From Rhodocollybia butyracea (Eukaryota > Basidiomycota > Agaricomycetes > Agaricales > Omphalotaceae), in assembly GCA_015501585.1 (NCBI GenBank), contig JADNRY010000048.1, forward strand, positions 62,001-126,000: DNA of 64,000 bases, written 5' to 3'. Both the position numbers and the translations under genes were made by a program. Of this stretch, positions 12,222 to 25,780 are shown piece after piece. The notes under the pieces were generated by a model. It worked only from the letters and a program-made list of their open reading frames with translations. It made no database searches and was not told the DNA's origin. The stretch's first letter is position 1. Every line of letters begins with the position of its first letter.

Positions 12222-12589
12222 TTGGCTGTTTCATTCATGTCTCGTAACGTTAATTTTCTCAATGATCTACGTATTGCTTGCTTGTTTATTTTCATTTCTT
12301 CTTGGTCGTTTGCTATACGCTCGAATCTCCTTTCATCTCTATTCGTCTCGCGGAACCATACCTTGTTATTTTCTTTTTATACGCCTTTGGAACCCTTGCC
12401 TGCTATATGTCTGAGATGGACTCTGACGAATCCTTACTTACCGTTTAACGTACGACTCCTTATGACGATGTAAGTAGTGTAGATTCCATAAATATACGAT
12501 ACTCTCTGTATTTTGTTGAATGAACGATTCAACAACTTACTATTTAAGCGCTGGTGCTCTGAATTATTTCAACTTGTTGTCAACCTCAT
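12222..12589. other. Intergenic/UTR stretch, nothing recognised
   Basis: AT-rich spacer between two plus-strand genes. It probably holds the 3' end of the coiled-coil gene and the promoter of the Phe-tRNA synthetase gene. Confidence 0.4.
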
Positions 12590-14042
12590 ATGCTACGGCC
12601 ACAGCTGTTTTTGCGCTGTACTCGCCGCAACTTTTATCGTAGTGCTGTCGCGTTAAAAAACACGCAGACACTGGAAATCCTCGGTGACCGACATCCTACG
12701 GACGAAATTACCAATGTCACCCCAGCAATTCTGGCCAAAGTTCCTGTACGACTGCATACACAAACTGGCCACCCCATTAGCACTTTAAGGTCTATCATCG
12801 AGTCCTACTATCCCGGATTCTCTCATATCTCTTCTTTCTCTCCCCTGGTCACTCCGTTCAAAAATTTCGATGAACTCTCGTTCCCAAAAGACCACCCAGG
12901 CAGATCTGTCACTGACAGCTATTACATCAACAAAAACCTTATGCTTCGTACGCATACTTCTGCACATGAAGTCGAAGTCTTCAGCAAAGGAGAAGATAAA
13001 TGGCTTTTAACTGCAGACGTTTACCGGCGAGACGAGATTGATAGTTCACACTATCCCGTTTTTCATCAAATGGAAGGCGCGCGTCTGTTCTCTGCAGATG
13101 CGTCGGGAATGAAAGAGGTCGAAGAGGACAATGAACGTCTTTTGAGGCATTTAGAATCTTCAAATATCATTATCGAGGATGTTCCACATATCTCATCCTC
13201 CAATCCTGTCCAACCGACGCATGATCCAGTGTATTCCGAACTGGTCGCAAAGAACTTGAAACTGTCACTGAACGGCTTGCTTTTACGGCTTTTTGGTGGA
13301 TCTGGCTCTGAAGAACCGCTGCGCGTAAGATGGATAGAGGCATATTTTCCATTTACTAGCCCGAGTTTTGAGGTTGAAATTTTCTTTCGCGGAAAATGGC
13401 TGGAGATTCTAGGATGTGGAGTCATCCTACAGTCGACGCTTGATACTGCAAGTGAGTTTCTGTTTACTTCAGGTGACCTAGGTTCTAATTTACACGCTTT
13501 ACAGATGTGCAAGGCAGGATTGGCTGGGCGTTTGGTCTTGGTTTGGAGCGTATTGCCATGATTCTGTACTCAATACCTGACATTCGGTTGTTCTGGTCAA
13601 CGGACGAACGCTTTCTTTCTCAGTTCAAAGCTGGAGAAATCTCTACTTTCAAGTCGTACTCCAAGTATCCGTCTTGTTTCAAGGACATTAGTTATTGGCA
13701 TCCAGAAGGTTCGACGTTGCATGACAATGACTTTTGCGATCTCGTGCGGGATGTTGTTGGGGATATTGTAGAGGACGTGAAGTTGGTAAGTATAATTTGC
13801 TCGTCTTTCTTGAAAGTTTACTGAGGCTAGTGGAGTTTGACTCGTTTGTTCACCCCAAAACCAACCGGTCAAGTTCGACCTATAGAATCAACTACAGGTC
13901 TATGGACAGGCAAGTGATTTGTTAAATCTGCGCCAGCCTTATCCAACGCCATTCTAGATCACTCTCCAATAAAGAAGTTAACGAACTACAAGGGCTGGTA
14001 GAAGCTCGCTTGATAGAAAAGTTTAGAGTGGAGATTCGTTAA
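12590..14042 (+). CDS. MSF1: Mitochondrial phenylalanyl-tRNA synthetase
   Basis: Charges mitochondrial tRNA-Phe as a single-chain class II enzyme. Exons 12590..13451, 13505..13785, 13836..13909 and 13958..14042 give 433 aa. The Arg-rich start fits a mitochondrial presequence. Class II motifs are visible: [13 protein letters not shown] and LRTHTSAHE (motif 2 region), [11 protein letters not shown], and [13 protein letters not shown] (motif 3). The C-terminal ferredoxin-fold anticodon domain ends THPKT-like (VHPKTNRSS), [10 protein letters not shown] and FRVEIR. Intron 3 (13910..13957) starts GCAAGT: it is a GC-AG intron that restores the conserved MDRSL. The start is the first ATG before the presequence. 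Confidence 0.95.
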
Positions 14043-14113
14043 TCATTATATGCAGAGATTAAAATACCCTCTAGCAAAGTACCTGTGTTGGCCTACATTA
14101 TTCTATCCAAATG

Positions 14114-14917
14114 CTATGATGTGTCTTGTACGACACCGACCTGCGCTGCCCGTAACACCCGGTCCTTAATCATATACCCTGACTTTTGGCAGTCCAGCAC
14201 CGTGCCCGGCTCCTTGCCAGGAACAGGTGCTTGGTAGAGCGCTTCGTGACGATTAGGATCAAACTTGTCGCCCGTAGGGTCGAACGGTTTGACATGGTAT
14301 TTGAAAAGAGTCTGCAAAAGCTGGCGTTGGGTCATTTCGATACCGGTATGCAGCTCCTGGAGGTATGCTAGAGCCGATTTTGGTGCAGCTTCAATTTCGG
14401 AAGCAGGGGATTCGGAAGAAGTCTCTGCCAATGCAGAGGCAGGTACGGATTTTAGTGCCATCGAAAGAACGTCGACGGTCTCGAGTAAGTCGGAGGCGAA
14501 GCGCGTAATGGCAAAGTCTCGCGTCTGTTCTTTTTCTCGAGCAGCATTACGCTGAAGGTTGAGAAAGTCTGCCTGGAGATAGCGAAGGCGGCCCTATAAT
14601 AACGAATGAAGTTAGGAAAGAAAACACGAATCTCAAGCTGCCACTGTACGAACTGTTAAATCAACGACTTCAGCCTCCTTGGCCTTGAGCTTCTCCGCTT
14701 CTGGTGAAAGAGCCTGTTCCTCTTTTTCTACCTTTTCTCCCTCTGGTATTGGCTCATCCGTTTTCTGCCCCTCGACTTCAGGCGACTTGGTTTCCGAATA
14801 ACCTCGCCTTAAATTACTGATACCGGAACGAGAAAGAGTGGCATGAGTGGAGGGACGAGCCAGCGTCCTGGACGACAGTGAAGCCGAACATGAACGAATA
14901 ATTTGACGGTAGCTCAT
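14114..14917 (-). CDS. MGE1: Mitochondrial GrpE nucleotide-exchange factor
   Basis: Exons 14654..14917 and 14114..14593 give 247 aa. GrpE releases ADP from mitochondrial Hsp70 during import and folding. The N-terminus is an Arg/Ser-rich presequence, followed by a Glu-rich helix (EKEEQALSPEAEKLKAKE). The GrpE core has LRYLQADFLNLQRNAAREKEQ, FASDLLETVDVL, GIEMTQRQLLQTL, DPNRHEA and a C-terminal GYMIKDRVLRAAQVGV beta domain. It is convergent with the Phe-tRNA synthetase gene, with stops only 71 bp apart. Confidence 0.95.
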
Positions 14918-15215
14918 CTTGGTCTCGGAGAGTCGGAAATGTAATAAATTTTTTGACTTGTAAGAGCGCTTAAACGACGCCGGCACTTCGGCTTCCTAGA
15001 AAACAAAGTTCCTGGAAGTATAAAAAATGAGAAAGTTTTATGACTCGCAGAGCGCGGCGATAAGATTTTCACTCAAAGAACTCAAAGAAATGCTCTGCCT
15101 CGGCGGACAATTTATGAGTGTCCGTTTGAATCACGCGAAACTCCGAGTACTTACTGTCAGGAGACACACACCCCCTTTCATTATTCCCAGCCATCTTCTC
15201 TCTCACTCTCGTACC

Positions 15216-18200
15216 ATGTCGTCTTCCTTTGCTCAAAAGATTGACGGTACTGCGATCGCCAAGTCTGTTTTCTTTCTTCTCTGCTTTGGCTTATCAGTTG
15301 AACACCGTATAGGTCAATCAGAGAAGATGTAGCTTCCCGGATTCAGCAGCTAAAAGCTAAACACCCTCGTTTTCAGCCTCAGTTAGTCATTGTCCAAGCA
15401 GGAGATCGTCCAGATTCATCAGCATATGTCCGTATGAAAGCCAAGGCTGCAGAGGAAATCGGGATCAAGTTCAGACATATCGCTCTCCCTGCTGAAGCTA
15501 CGGTTGAACAAGTGGTCGAGACTGTCAAGACCTTGAACAACGATGACACCGTCAGCGGAATTCTGGTCCAGCTTCCTCTTGGTGATCATGTCACTGCAGA
15601 GGGAGAACGTACGGTTACAGAAGCAGTCAAGCCCGAGAAAGACGTCGACGGGTGCGCTCTTCCTTATCACCTGTGTACAACATATTTTTGAATTCTTGAT
15701 GGCTTAGATTCCATGCCTACAACATCGGTCACTTGTCTTCTCGCGCATCGGATCCTCTGTTTTCCCCTTGTACTCCGACTGCTGTGATCAGACTTCTCGA
15801 ATCCACTGGACGGCCTATCTCTGGTGCAAGTGCAGTCGTCCTAGGTCGTAGTGATATCGTCGGGAACCCAGTAGCCTCTATGCTGCGTAATCGCGATGCC
15901 ACCGTCACCCAGTGTCATAGCAGAACGAAGGATATCGAGACTATCGTATGTCACACTGTCGCCTCATGAGCGATTGTACAAGCTAATTCTTTCCAGGTCA
16001 AAAACTCTGACATTGTTGTTGCAGCTATCGGTAAAGCAGAGTATATCAAAGGCTCCTGGATCAAGCCTGGCGCTGTGATTATCGATGTCGGGATCAATTA
16101 CATTCCAGGTAAGCCTCAAAAGTCAATCGTGTGACCACGCGAGATTTATTTTTGTTATCAGACTCTACGAAAAAGTCTGGTCAGAAGCTGGTTGGTGATG
16201 TCGAGTACTCTTCGGCCTTGGAGGTCGCTTCATACATTACCCCGGTCCCAGGAGGCGTTGGGCCGATGACCGTTGCGATGTTAATGGAAAACACTCTCAA
16301 ATCGGCGGAAAGACTCTGGGAAATCTCCCGTGAACGTAGGATCAAGCCTCTTCCTCTGAACATTCTGGAGAAAGTACCTAGTGATATCGAGATTGCTATG
16401 GCGCAGACGCCCAAGCCCATCACTCAGCTCGCTCAGGAAATTGGAATCCTTCCGGATGAGCTTGAGAGCTATGGAAAGTACAAAGCAAAGGTTGAATTGA
16501 GTGTCCTCGATCGTCTCGCGCATCGCACAGATGGAAAGTATATTGTCATTGCGGGGTAAGCAAATTATCTTCGAACCGGGAGCATGCGAGTGACTCCTAT
16601 ATTTCAGTATCACCCCCACACCACTTGGCGAGGGAAAGTCTACCACCACGATTGGATTAGCTCAGGCTCTTGGAGCAGAACTTGGTCGACCTGCATTCGC
16701 TTGCGTCAGACAGCCCAGTCAAGGACCTACATTCGGGATCAAAGGAGGTGCAGCTGGTGGTGGTTACAGTCAAGTTATTCCCATGGACGAGGTGTGTGTC
16801 GACCTTCCATCACTTCTCAGATACCAATTTCCACCTCCTATAGTTCAACTTGCATCTCACTGGTGATATCCATGCTGTCACCGCCGCGAACAACTTACTT
16901 GGTCAGTGTTTCGATGATTCTGTAATGTAGATACTTAAAGTCTTGCCAGCTGCTGCCCTCGATGCGCGTATGTTCCATGAGGCTACTCAGTCGGACAAGG
17001 TTCGTCGGGATTCCTTATTCTACTCTTACCCGCTAAAGAACAATCGATCTTAGGCTTTATACAGCCGTCTAGTCCCAACCTCAAAGGGAAAACGAGAATT
17101 TGCGCCGTTGATGTTCAAGCGTCTCAAGAAGCTTGGAATTGATAAGACCAACCCCAACGAACTGACTCCTGAAGAGATTACCAAGTTTGCACGACTTGAT
17201 GTCGATCCCGAAACCATAACTTGGAATCGTGTGCTCGACACCAATGACCGTTTCCTGCGCAAAATCACTCTCGGTCGCAACTCTACTGAAAAGGGGCATG
17301 AGCGTGAAGCTGGTTTCGACATTGCTGTAGCCAGTGAGTGTATGGCTGTACTCGCTCTAGCCACTAGTCTGGAAGACATGAAGAACCGTCTTGGCGCTAT
17401 GGTCGTCGCGACGAGTAAGCAAGGCGAAGCTATCACAGCTGATGATATTGGTGTCACTGGTGCTCTGGCTGTCTTGATGAAGGACACGATAAAGCCCAAT
17501 CTGATGCAAACTTTACAGGTGCGATTAATGCCTCCCTTATTTTCTAACATGAAATACTGAATCCCATTCAGGGTACACCTGTCTTTGTTCATGCGGGCCC
17601 ATTTGCTAACATTGCTCATGGGAACTCCTCGATCCTTGCCGACCGTGTCGCTCTGAAACTGGCGGGCACTGAAGAAGGCGATTCGGCTGATCGTGTTGGC
17701 TATGTGTTGACTGAAGGTGGATTTGGTGCTGACATGGGCATGGAAAAGTTCTGCAACATAAAGTGCCGTGTTAGTGGACTCACCCCTGATGCCACTGTCA
17801 TTGTCGCCACGACGCGCGCTCTGAAAATGCACGGAGGAGGACCCGATGTAACCCCTGGGAAGCCCCTTCACGAGACATACACCAAGGAAGACTTGGTCAC
17901 ACTCAAGGATGGATGCAAGAACCTTGTTCAACACATTAAGAACTCCCGCAAGTTTGGTATCAAGGTCATCGTTGCTATTAACCGGTTTTCGTGGGTGTCA
18001 ATGTTTACTGTGTTCATGTCCTCTTATTGATATCCATACAGGAGTGATTCTGATGCTGAGCTTGCCCTTGTGCGTGATGAAGCTCTTGCTGGTGGAGCGG
18101 ATGCCGCTGTTGTCAGTAACCACTGGGCAGAGGGAGGTGAGGGAGCGCGTGCGCTCGCTGAGGCTGTCATTGCCACTTGCGAGGGCCCATCAAACTTCAA

Positions 18201-18671
18201 ATTCTTGTATGATCTCAAGCTGCCGATCGAGGAGAAGATAACTATTATCTCTAAAGAGATTTACGGTGCTGATGGAGTAGAGCTCAGCGAGCTCGCAGCT
18301 CAGCAAGTAGCCACTTATACCCGACAGGGCTACGGCGACCTTCCCAGTGTGTAATCCCGATCCAATATCTTTGTAGCTGCTGACACGCAAGACAGTTTGC
18401 ATGGCCAAGACGCAATATTCCTTCTCTCATGACCCTAAACTTAAGGGTGTCCCTTCGGGATTCACTATCCCAATTCGTGCTGTAAGGCTTTCAGCTGGTG
18501 CTGGATTCCTGTACGTTGCTTTTCTGTTTATGGAAATCTTTTATTCACGAATTATCTTCTATTAGATACCCAATTCTCGGAGAAATGCAGACCATGCCTG
18601 GACTTGGTACTCGGCCAGGGTTCTGGGAAGTCGGTGTCGATGAAGCCGGCCGAGTCGTCGGTCTTTTCTAA
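15216..18671 (+). CDS. ADE3: Trifunctional C1-tetrahydrofolate synthase
   Basis: Interconverts formate, 10-formyl-, methenyl- and methylene-tetrahydrofolate for purine, thymidylate and methionine synthesis. Thirteen exons (15216..15262, 15313..15651, 15708..15945, 15997..16108, 16162..16555, 16608..16791, 16844..16901, 16950..16999, 17054..17518, 17572..17990, 18042..18346, 18396..18510, 18566..18671) give 943 aa, the family length. The N-terminal dehydrogenase/cyclohydrolase has YVRMKAKAA (catalytic Lys), VQLPL, KDVDGF and [10 protein letters not shown]. The ligase part has the ATP loop [31 protein letters not shown] and [13 protein letters not shown]. There is no strong presequence, so it is probably the cytosolic form (ADE3-type rather than MIS1). 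Confidence 0.96.
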
Positions 18672-19838
18672 ATATTATTTGACGGAAGGATTTCTGGAGA
18701 TTCTCCTCTCCGCTCTTCCAAACATGTTCTCAACGAACCTAGACGAGGAGCACGTCCGACCCTAGAGCTTATCTAAACCCGTCTCAACACGGATCTGAGT
18801 ACTGTTCAACACATACATAATCGGGAAGGTTGCATGGATATAGTTCGTTGGGTATGAAGCAGAGTCTCCTCTACTTGGCATTTCGGGAGTGGGAAGAGGC
18901 GGCGTTTGCTCAAATAAATAAATAGATAGTTTGAGTATTATGACCCTAAATTTATATATAGAGTACGGGTACTATGGCCTGGTAGGTGTCACTAGAAGAA
19001 TAGACATATTCTAAAGGTGATCTATGGGTGTTCATAATTCACGAACAAGTTAATAAAACGTGGACAAAAATTACCACACCAGATCTTCAGCGTGTAAGCG
19101 TTTGGGTACTAGGTCCAGGATATATTCGGACCGTGATGGGGTGTAAAGAACATCGAATAGTATATAGAAAGATAATTAATATGTGCCCATGAATTTCGTG
19201 CTGCGTTTTCGCCGGAGTGCACACCGAACATCTACCTGCCCGAAATTAAATGACTGAAAACGGAACAATATCGCGTTTATCACATTTTCCCTCGAAGGAT
19301 ACGAAGCGAGCCCAGATTGGTCGTTATGCTTTGTCGACCCGAGAAGATAGTTGAAGGGAAGATGAACTTTACGATCTGTTCGATCCGTGGTGAAAGTAGC
19401 AAAGAGAAAAATGCGTTATTGAACGTTATCGAACTGTCATGCAGCGAAGTCTTATAGGAGTCTTGTAATGTCATGTGATCGCGTTGTGGGGTTATCACTG
19501 ATATGCTTCCCAATTATTATTCCCTGGAACGAAAACGCAGGCTCAAAGCAGCATCACTTCGTACCTATACTGCCACAACCCCAGGAAGATTAACTTTTTG
19601 ATACGGCGGCCAGAAGTTTGTGTGGTGCACCTCTGGAATACCAGGGTTTTTTAAAACTTGAAGTCGCCTCGTTTGTCGAGCGCAAAATTTTCAAGAATTG
19701 GAAGGCGGCTGTATCCGCTCAAAGATGGGACAGAAAGGTTGTGCACTGATTACATATAAGTTCGGATTTAGTTTAGTGGTGCGTGGGTTTCTTCCCTGTA
19801 GACGTTCAGTATTTTGAGTAAGTGGAATGCAAGGTACG
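18672..19838. other. Convergent intergenic stretch, no gene supported
   Basis: Lies between the stops of the C1-THF synthase gene (plus) and the ferredoxin gene (minus). It contains AT-rich 3'-UTR-like sequence. A 77-codon frame at 19280-19513 shows no domain. Confidence 0.4.
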
Positions 19839-20557
<719 letters not shown>

Positions 20558-21311
20558 TGGCAGAGTGAAGGAAGTTTGAAACCAGCCTCTAGTACGAAGG
20601 TTGCACAGATGAAAAGAGCCGCGGAACGTACCGGGATCACGAGCAATTTCGCTGGGCGCTTAACATTTAATATTAAACCACATCGAGTGGATACTACACT
20701 GGAACCGAACGGCCGAAACACTAATAGCTAGCTGCAGATCTGTACTCATGATCGGTGCCAACATCTCAGCTGAAATCGCCAGTGAAGATGCGAGCATGAG
20801 CCTTGAAGCTTGAAGCTTGAAATCCGAGTCCATCGCTCGAATCTTGCTTCCATCTAATGAGCCGTATGTATGGAACCATTTTTCACCCCTCATAGTATGT
20901 ATCTGAAAGTCTGGCCCAATATAAACAACGAGCCATTTTCAACATCTCTCACTCCTTGTCAAATCCACTCTACTCGCTCGAGAAGGAAACGTTCCACATC
21001 TGACAACTGTACATCGTGTTTCCAGTTCACTTTCTTCACTGTCGGGTTATTTAACTATCACCTGTGGATTTTATTGCCATGCTTATGGTAACAGTCGTTA
21101 CTTTTGGTATGGCACTTTTAAACACTTTTTCTTCGGTCATAACTCTGCTGTAACCTATCGGTGATATAGGTTGTATCTTGATCCAGGTTCTTCTTGGATC
21201 TTATGATTATTCTCCACATTATGACCCAAACTACCCTGGAGAAGTGTATACAATCTGCATGCGAAGTCCAAATACTTATGATTAGTATGTGCATGCATCT
21301 TTTTCTCTTAT

Positions 21312-21372
21312 TGCCGTTTTCAAAAGTCTGCGGAAAACGTCGAATTTTTTTTTTCATAGGCGCTTATTATCC
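21312..21372 (+). repeat. Inverted repeat, left arm
   Basis: Contains TTATTGCCGTTTTCAAAAGT followed by CTGCGGAAAACGTCGAA and, after a T-run, GCGCTTATT. It matches the reverse complement of 22318-22370, about 1 kb away. Confidence 0.6.
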
Positions 21373-22317
21373 CTCAGGTCGTCTTTTGCTTCTGACCTTT
21401 CGCTGAGCTCAAATCTTTCCCAATCTCTTCTAAAGTTGGCACGTATCTTCTTTAAATGTATATAAGTAACCCATGAAATCTTGACAACTTTTGGTGTGCC
21501 CGAAACAAACATCTTTTACATTTGCATTGGAAGGTACATAAGATCCCAACGCTGCCTCTGTTTTATTGCCTCTGAAGTCAGGATATCATATGAATTGTAC
21601 AAGTTCAAAGCTGAATAGATGGAGGATCAAGATTGTGTCAATCTGTGTAAGAGTTGGGAGTTGAAACAGGTTGAGACCTTGGACTGTGTACAAGGGGACA
21701 TGACGATGACAACCTCATTTAGGCCTAGATAGTGGATTGCAGGTACTAGCAGTACATATATAACAATCAGATCAGACTACAAGTTTCGGAGAATCTAGCG
21801 ATAGGCAATGATGATGTAGACATCCGTGGATACAGGACAAAAACTTGACACATTGTTTTGAGAGGTTGGAACAACTTGAGAGCGGAACATCAAGGCTATT
21901 TGAGGTAATTCGCAAGGTACAGATTGTATGGAAGAGAAACACAACAATAGCCACTTAGAATGTTCATTAGCACCAGGTCAATCATTGAAGGAAGATACAC
22001 GCACGATACACCAGTAGCTATCCTCGGTTATACCACTAATCCCTGGTTTGATATTGCGGGCTAAAGAACAAGCCTCAGTCACAGTTCTAGCACAAATTTT
22101 CAAGTCGTCATGGTTCTGTATCATAGATGCTTCAATGTGTTGTTGAACGACTCGTTGACAGGCCCAGAGCGAAGAAAATGATGCAAAAATGGCTGGATAA
22201 GAGCTACAAGCTTATAAAGACACTGTATAAAAGTCCTCCTGTGGTTTGTCTGTTATAGGCGGTGGCTCGAAGAGATTGTTGTGGTATGGAAGAAGGCCAA
22301 ACTTGTGGGAAACGAAT

Positions 22318-22370
22318 AAGCGCCCGTAAAATAATTTCAACGTTTTCCGCAGACTTTTGAAAACGGCAAT
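22318..22370 (-). repeat. Inverted repeat, right arm
   Basis: The reverse complement reads TTATTGCCGTTTTCAAAAGT then CTGCGGAAAACGTTGAA, with GCGCTTATT further on. It matches the left arm at 21312-21372. Confidence 0.6.
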
Positions 22371-22632
22371 AATGCACATCATGGATGGATATAACTTGAA
22401 TGTAGCGTGGATTTGGGGGAAGGTAAAAAAGAGGTATTCGGAAACGGTTTGATTGAGTAGGGCTAATGCTCTTGAGAAGCGTCTGTTAAGCATCATGGGA
22501 CGGGAGCCGTCCGAGTCGGGACTTGAACATGTGTTCAGTGTACAAAGTGGATTGAGACAATATCAGGCTACTGTCAGCTATGGTAGCATAATATATAGGA
22601 AATCGACCGGTTTTGAACTCTTTATTGTATCA

Positions 22633-25478
22633 CTAGTTAGTCCCCACAGTGCGACCTCCTGGCAACCTTGCTACCGCAAACTTCGCAATTACCGGAGGTG
22701 CTTGGGTTACTGGAATGTCTTGTGTGCCCGCTAACGACCCACTGATCTCGTCAAACGTGATCACATTGAGAGAGGCATCGACAGTACGAGAATAGGTGTT
22801 GCCCGCAGTATCAACATAGGAAAATGTGTTGTTTGACGTTCCGTTGCCTGTATTCCCAGAAGACAGTTCCTCAAAGAATCCTCCTGTATTATCTCGTGGT
22901 TATTTATCAACGTAGAACTGGGGACTCGACTCACCAGCGATCTGTCTTTCGTTAATTGTCGAGCCAAGAATGAAAGGAGCGGGAACTGAAATCAAGCATT
23001 AGTCTGGTTCCAACAAATCAAGCTGGAGATTTACGTAGATCTCGGTTGTATGAGTGGTCAAATGTAGTCGTAACTTCAAAAAGTTATCGTTAAACAGAGA
23101 ATTGTTTAAAATATATGGCTCACATATAGATCCTGCAGCATTCAAAGATGTGATATTGACAGCGAAAGGATATGAATAATCATCTTTGAGGACTACGACA
23201 CCATTGTGAGTTGATGAGACGGTGCCAGAAGTCGTTTGTAGAACGTTTTGAATATTAAAATCATCAAGATAGCTCTGGACATTTGAGTATTGGAGACTCT
23301 GGTCGAAAACGACTGATGTGCAAACATCGCCTGAGCATACATTGGATTCGATGTGTACGGTGCGAGAACCAGTCGTTGTGATGATAATATCTCCGTTCTT
23401 TGCCACACTTGCCGACGCATTGGACACGGGAAGTTCATCTGCCTCGTATACTGTCATATTACCGGTGGTTGGGGTACTTGTGGACGCAGTGACGATCTGG
23501 AGGAGGCCTACATTGGCAGTGAGTATGCTTCGCACATACTCAAAGACCTTTTCTTACCCGAAATGAACCAATTCTGATTTATAGGACCACCAGGATCACC
23601 GGACACAACATCCAGGGTAAAGTTGTGTGCATTTCCGTCGGTCAAGAGAGGAAGGAACGCAGTAACATCCAAGACTGTGAACAATGGTCAACTTTCCTTC
23701 TAGTGCAGAATTTGAGAGCAGCCTACCATATGTAGGTACTATTTGGACAAGTCGGTTTTTAGTTATCAATCTTCAATCAAGCATGTCAAAAATGGTCTCA
23801 CAGTCCAGAGCACCATAACTTGTGATGGGACGCCACGCAGTCGGAAGCTATGCATAGTACAGTTTAGAAAGAGGACGAAACGTTGCAAATCTTACAATTC
23901 CTCCAGTAAAGACTACCGGGTAAGGGAAGCTAGAGCAAACGCATGAGCTAGACAGGCAGAGGAGAAGATTATATTTACGCTGTTCCTGCTACCTTGCCAT
24001 CGATCTGCGAAGCCAAGATAATATATCTGAAAAGATTTAATCCATTTGCAGCATATTTTTGGACTCACAAGTAATTGCACTGAGGAAAATCAGTAATCCT
24101 TTATCGGAAGTTACTTGAAATCAACTTCACCTTCTCTGAAAGGACCATCCCCAAATGTAAAGCCTGAACGGAAAGTTGATAGGGGTAAAAAGTAAATTTC
24201 AGTAACAATAACAACGCACCTGATGGAAGGTCATCCAAGAATTTATTTGGCACATTAAAGTACCAGAATTCCTCATCGGAATTGCCGCTAGCATACAATT
24301 CTACAGAAGATCAAGAACGCGATCCGACGAAACATCTCAAAGCTTACCGGCATAGGCAGCGATTGAGTTTTGGGGAATGGTAACGTCAATCTGATTTTTG
24401 AGGTCAGAAATTCTAGTTATGCATTCGGACGAAAAACTCACCGAGAATGCAGGAGTTACTGAGGCGTCTGCAGACGTATTTGTAGTGTTACTTGCTGCTG
24501 ATATAGGAATTATAACATTTGCTTTTGGGGCTGCAGGGATACTTGACGAGGAGGCGTAGAAGGTGGCTTCGAGCGTTGCTGAATGTGTGAAAGTAAGGAA
24601 TCTATCTTGCCTAAACCAGCTATGAACGCGTACTCGAGTAAATTCCATTTAGTCCCGTCTCCAACAAATTATCGAGTTCAAGAATAAGAGGTCCGCTACT
24701 TGAAAACAAGGGGATATATCGAGTGACGTCCTACAGATGACAAAGTTGAATATTTTGCTAATTCCTTCATTAAGTCTCTCTCTAACCTTAATATAGGTCC
24801 AAATGATTCCAGTGGTGGATGGCTCTGAAAATGAGAAGTTTAATGCACGGCATACTCAACGCAGGATCCAATACCTGGAGTTGAAGTTCTCCAAACTGGA
24901 AGAGAGATAGTCAATGAGAGTAAACCACCTCAAATTAAGTAAACATTTCATACTCTCTGTTTGCTGGAAAGTGAAGATTCCCAAGCGGTCAAATTGGGTT
25001 CCATCTAAGGTGCTCTGTCAAGCCAGCATTCCGTCGACAGAGTGTACTTACTAGAAGTGACTGTGAAGTTGAGGGTAATTGCGGCCCACGATCCGACCTC
25101 TCCACAGTCTGTAGGAGGCCTTTGATCGTATAGTAGGTCCAGTGAACAACAAGCGAAGAGAAAGAAATTTAAAGCCTTACGTATATTCAACGACTGCCGG
25201 ACTAATCATGCAAGCAATCAACATCGACATCGGTTACGGTACACACAATAACTCACGCTCCGAAAGAGTTACCAAAGGCATGTCTGGAAACGCACTTCAG
25301 TATTTAAGACGATGTCACAAGAGTAACTTTCTCACTGGAATAGCTCGATGGTACACTTCTGGGCGTTCAGTGGTACGGGAGGAGGCTGCGCAACTTGAAA
25401 GTCAACCAGAGGTGCTGCGGCCTGGACGAGACATGATGACAATTTGATCAGAATAGATATGAGCAGGAGACCGTGCAT
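22633..25478 (-). CDS. Secreted PNGase A-like amidase, tandem copy B
   Basis: Peptide-N4-(N-acetyl-glucosaminyl)asparagine amidase A family, which removes N-glycans from glycopeptides. The start MHGLLLISILIKLSSCLVQA is a signal peptide (exon 1 25336..25478). Family marks are FQVAQPPPVPLNAQKCTIELFQ, PAVVEYTPPTDCGEVGSWAAI, the jelly-roll strand repeats (FNVPNKFLDD, SNASASVAKNGD) and, near the end, FDHSYNR and TFSYVDTAGNTYSRTV. Stop at 22635..22633. About 15 short exons; I checked the ends, not every junction. It lies head-to-tail with copy A, 302 bp away, with many NxS/T sites. Confidence 0.85.
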
Positions 25479-25780
25479 GGTTGGGTATGAGAAGGTCAAT
25501 GTTGCAGTGAGCAGCCATGCTTGTTATATATGGCGTTCATGAGAATAGTAATCCGAAATAAAGGCGTCTGATGGGAAAGCATGTGCACAGAATTCTCCAC
25601 ATAATCACTTGAGTGATAAAGAAGGCGATTAAGATGTACGCACAGGTACAAGAAGACTTTCAGCTGCCGAGTGTCGGCCGTGATCTTCCAAGTGAGCCGC
25701 TGCGACAACAGAGGTCAAGCTACACATATGTATCAGGGTACGTGAAGAAAAAAAAACTAGGCTGTACAGCAATAAGCACC

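Larger units (their letters stand above)
20558..22632. other. 2-kb gene-free region with a distant inverted repeat
   Basis: No frame longer than about 100 codons and no domain. About 50 bp around 21315-21375 is repeated in inverse orientation around 22315-22365: shared TTATTGCCGTTTTCAAAAGT, CTGCGGAAAACGT and GCGCTTATT. See findings. Confidence 0.5.
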
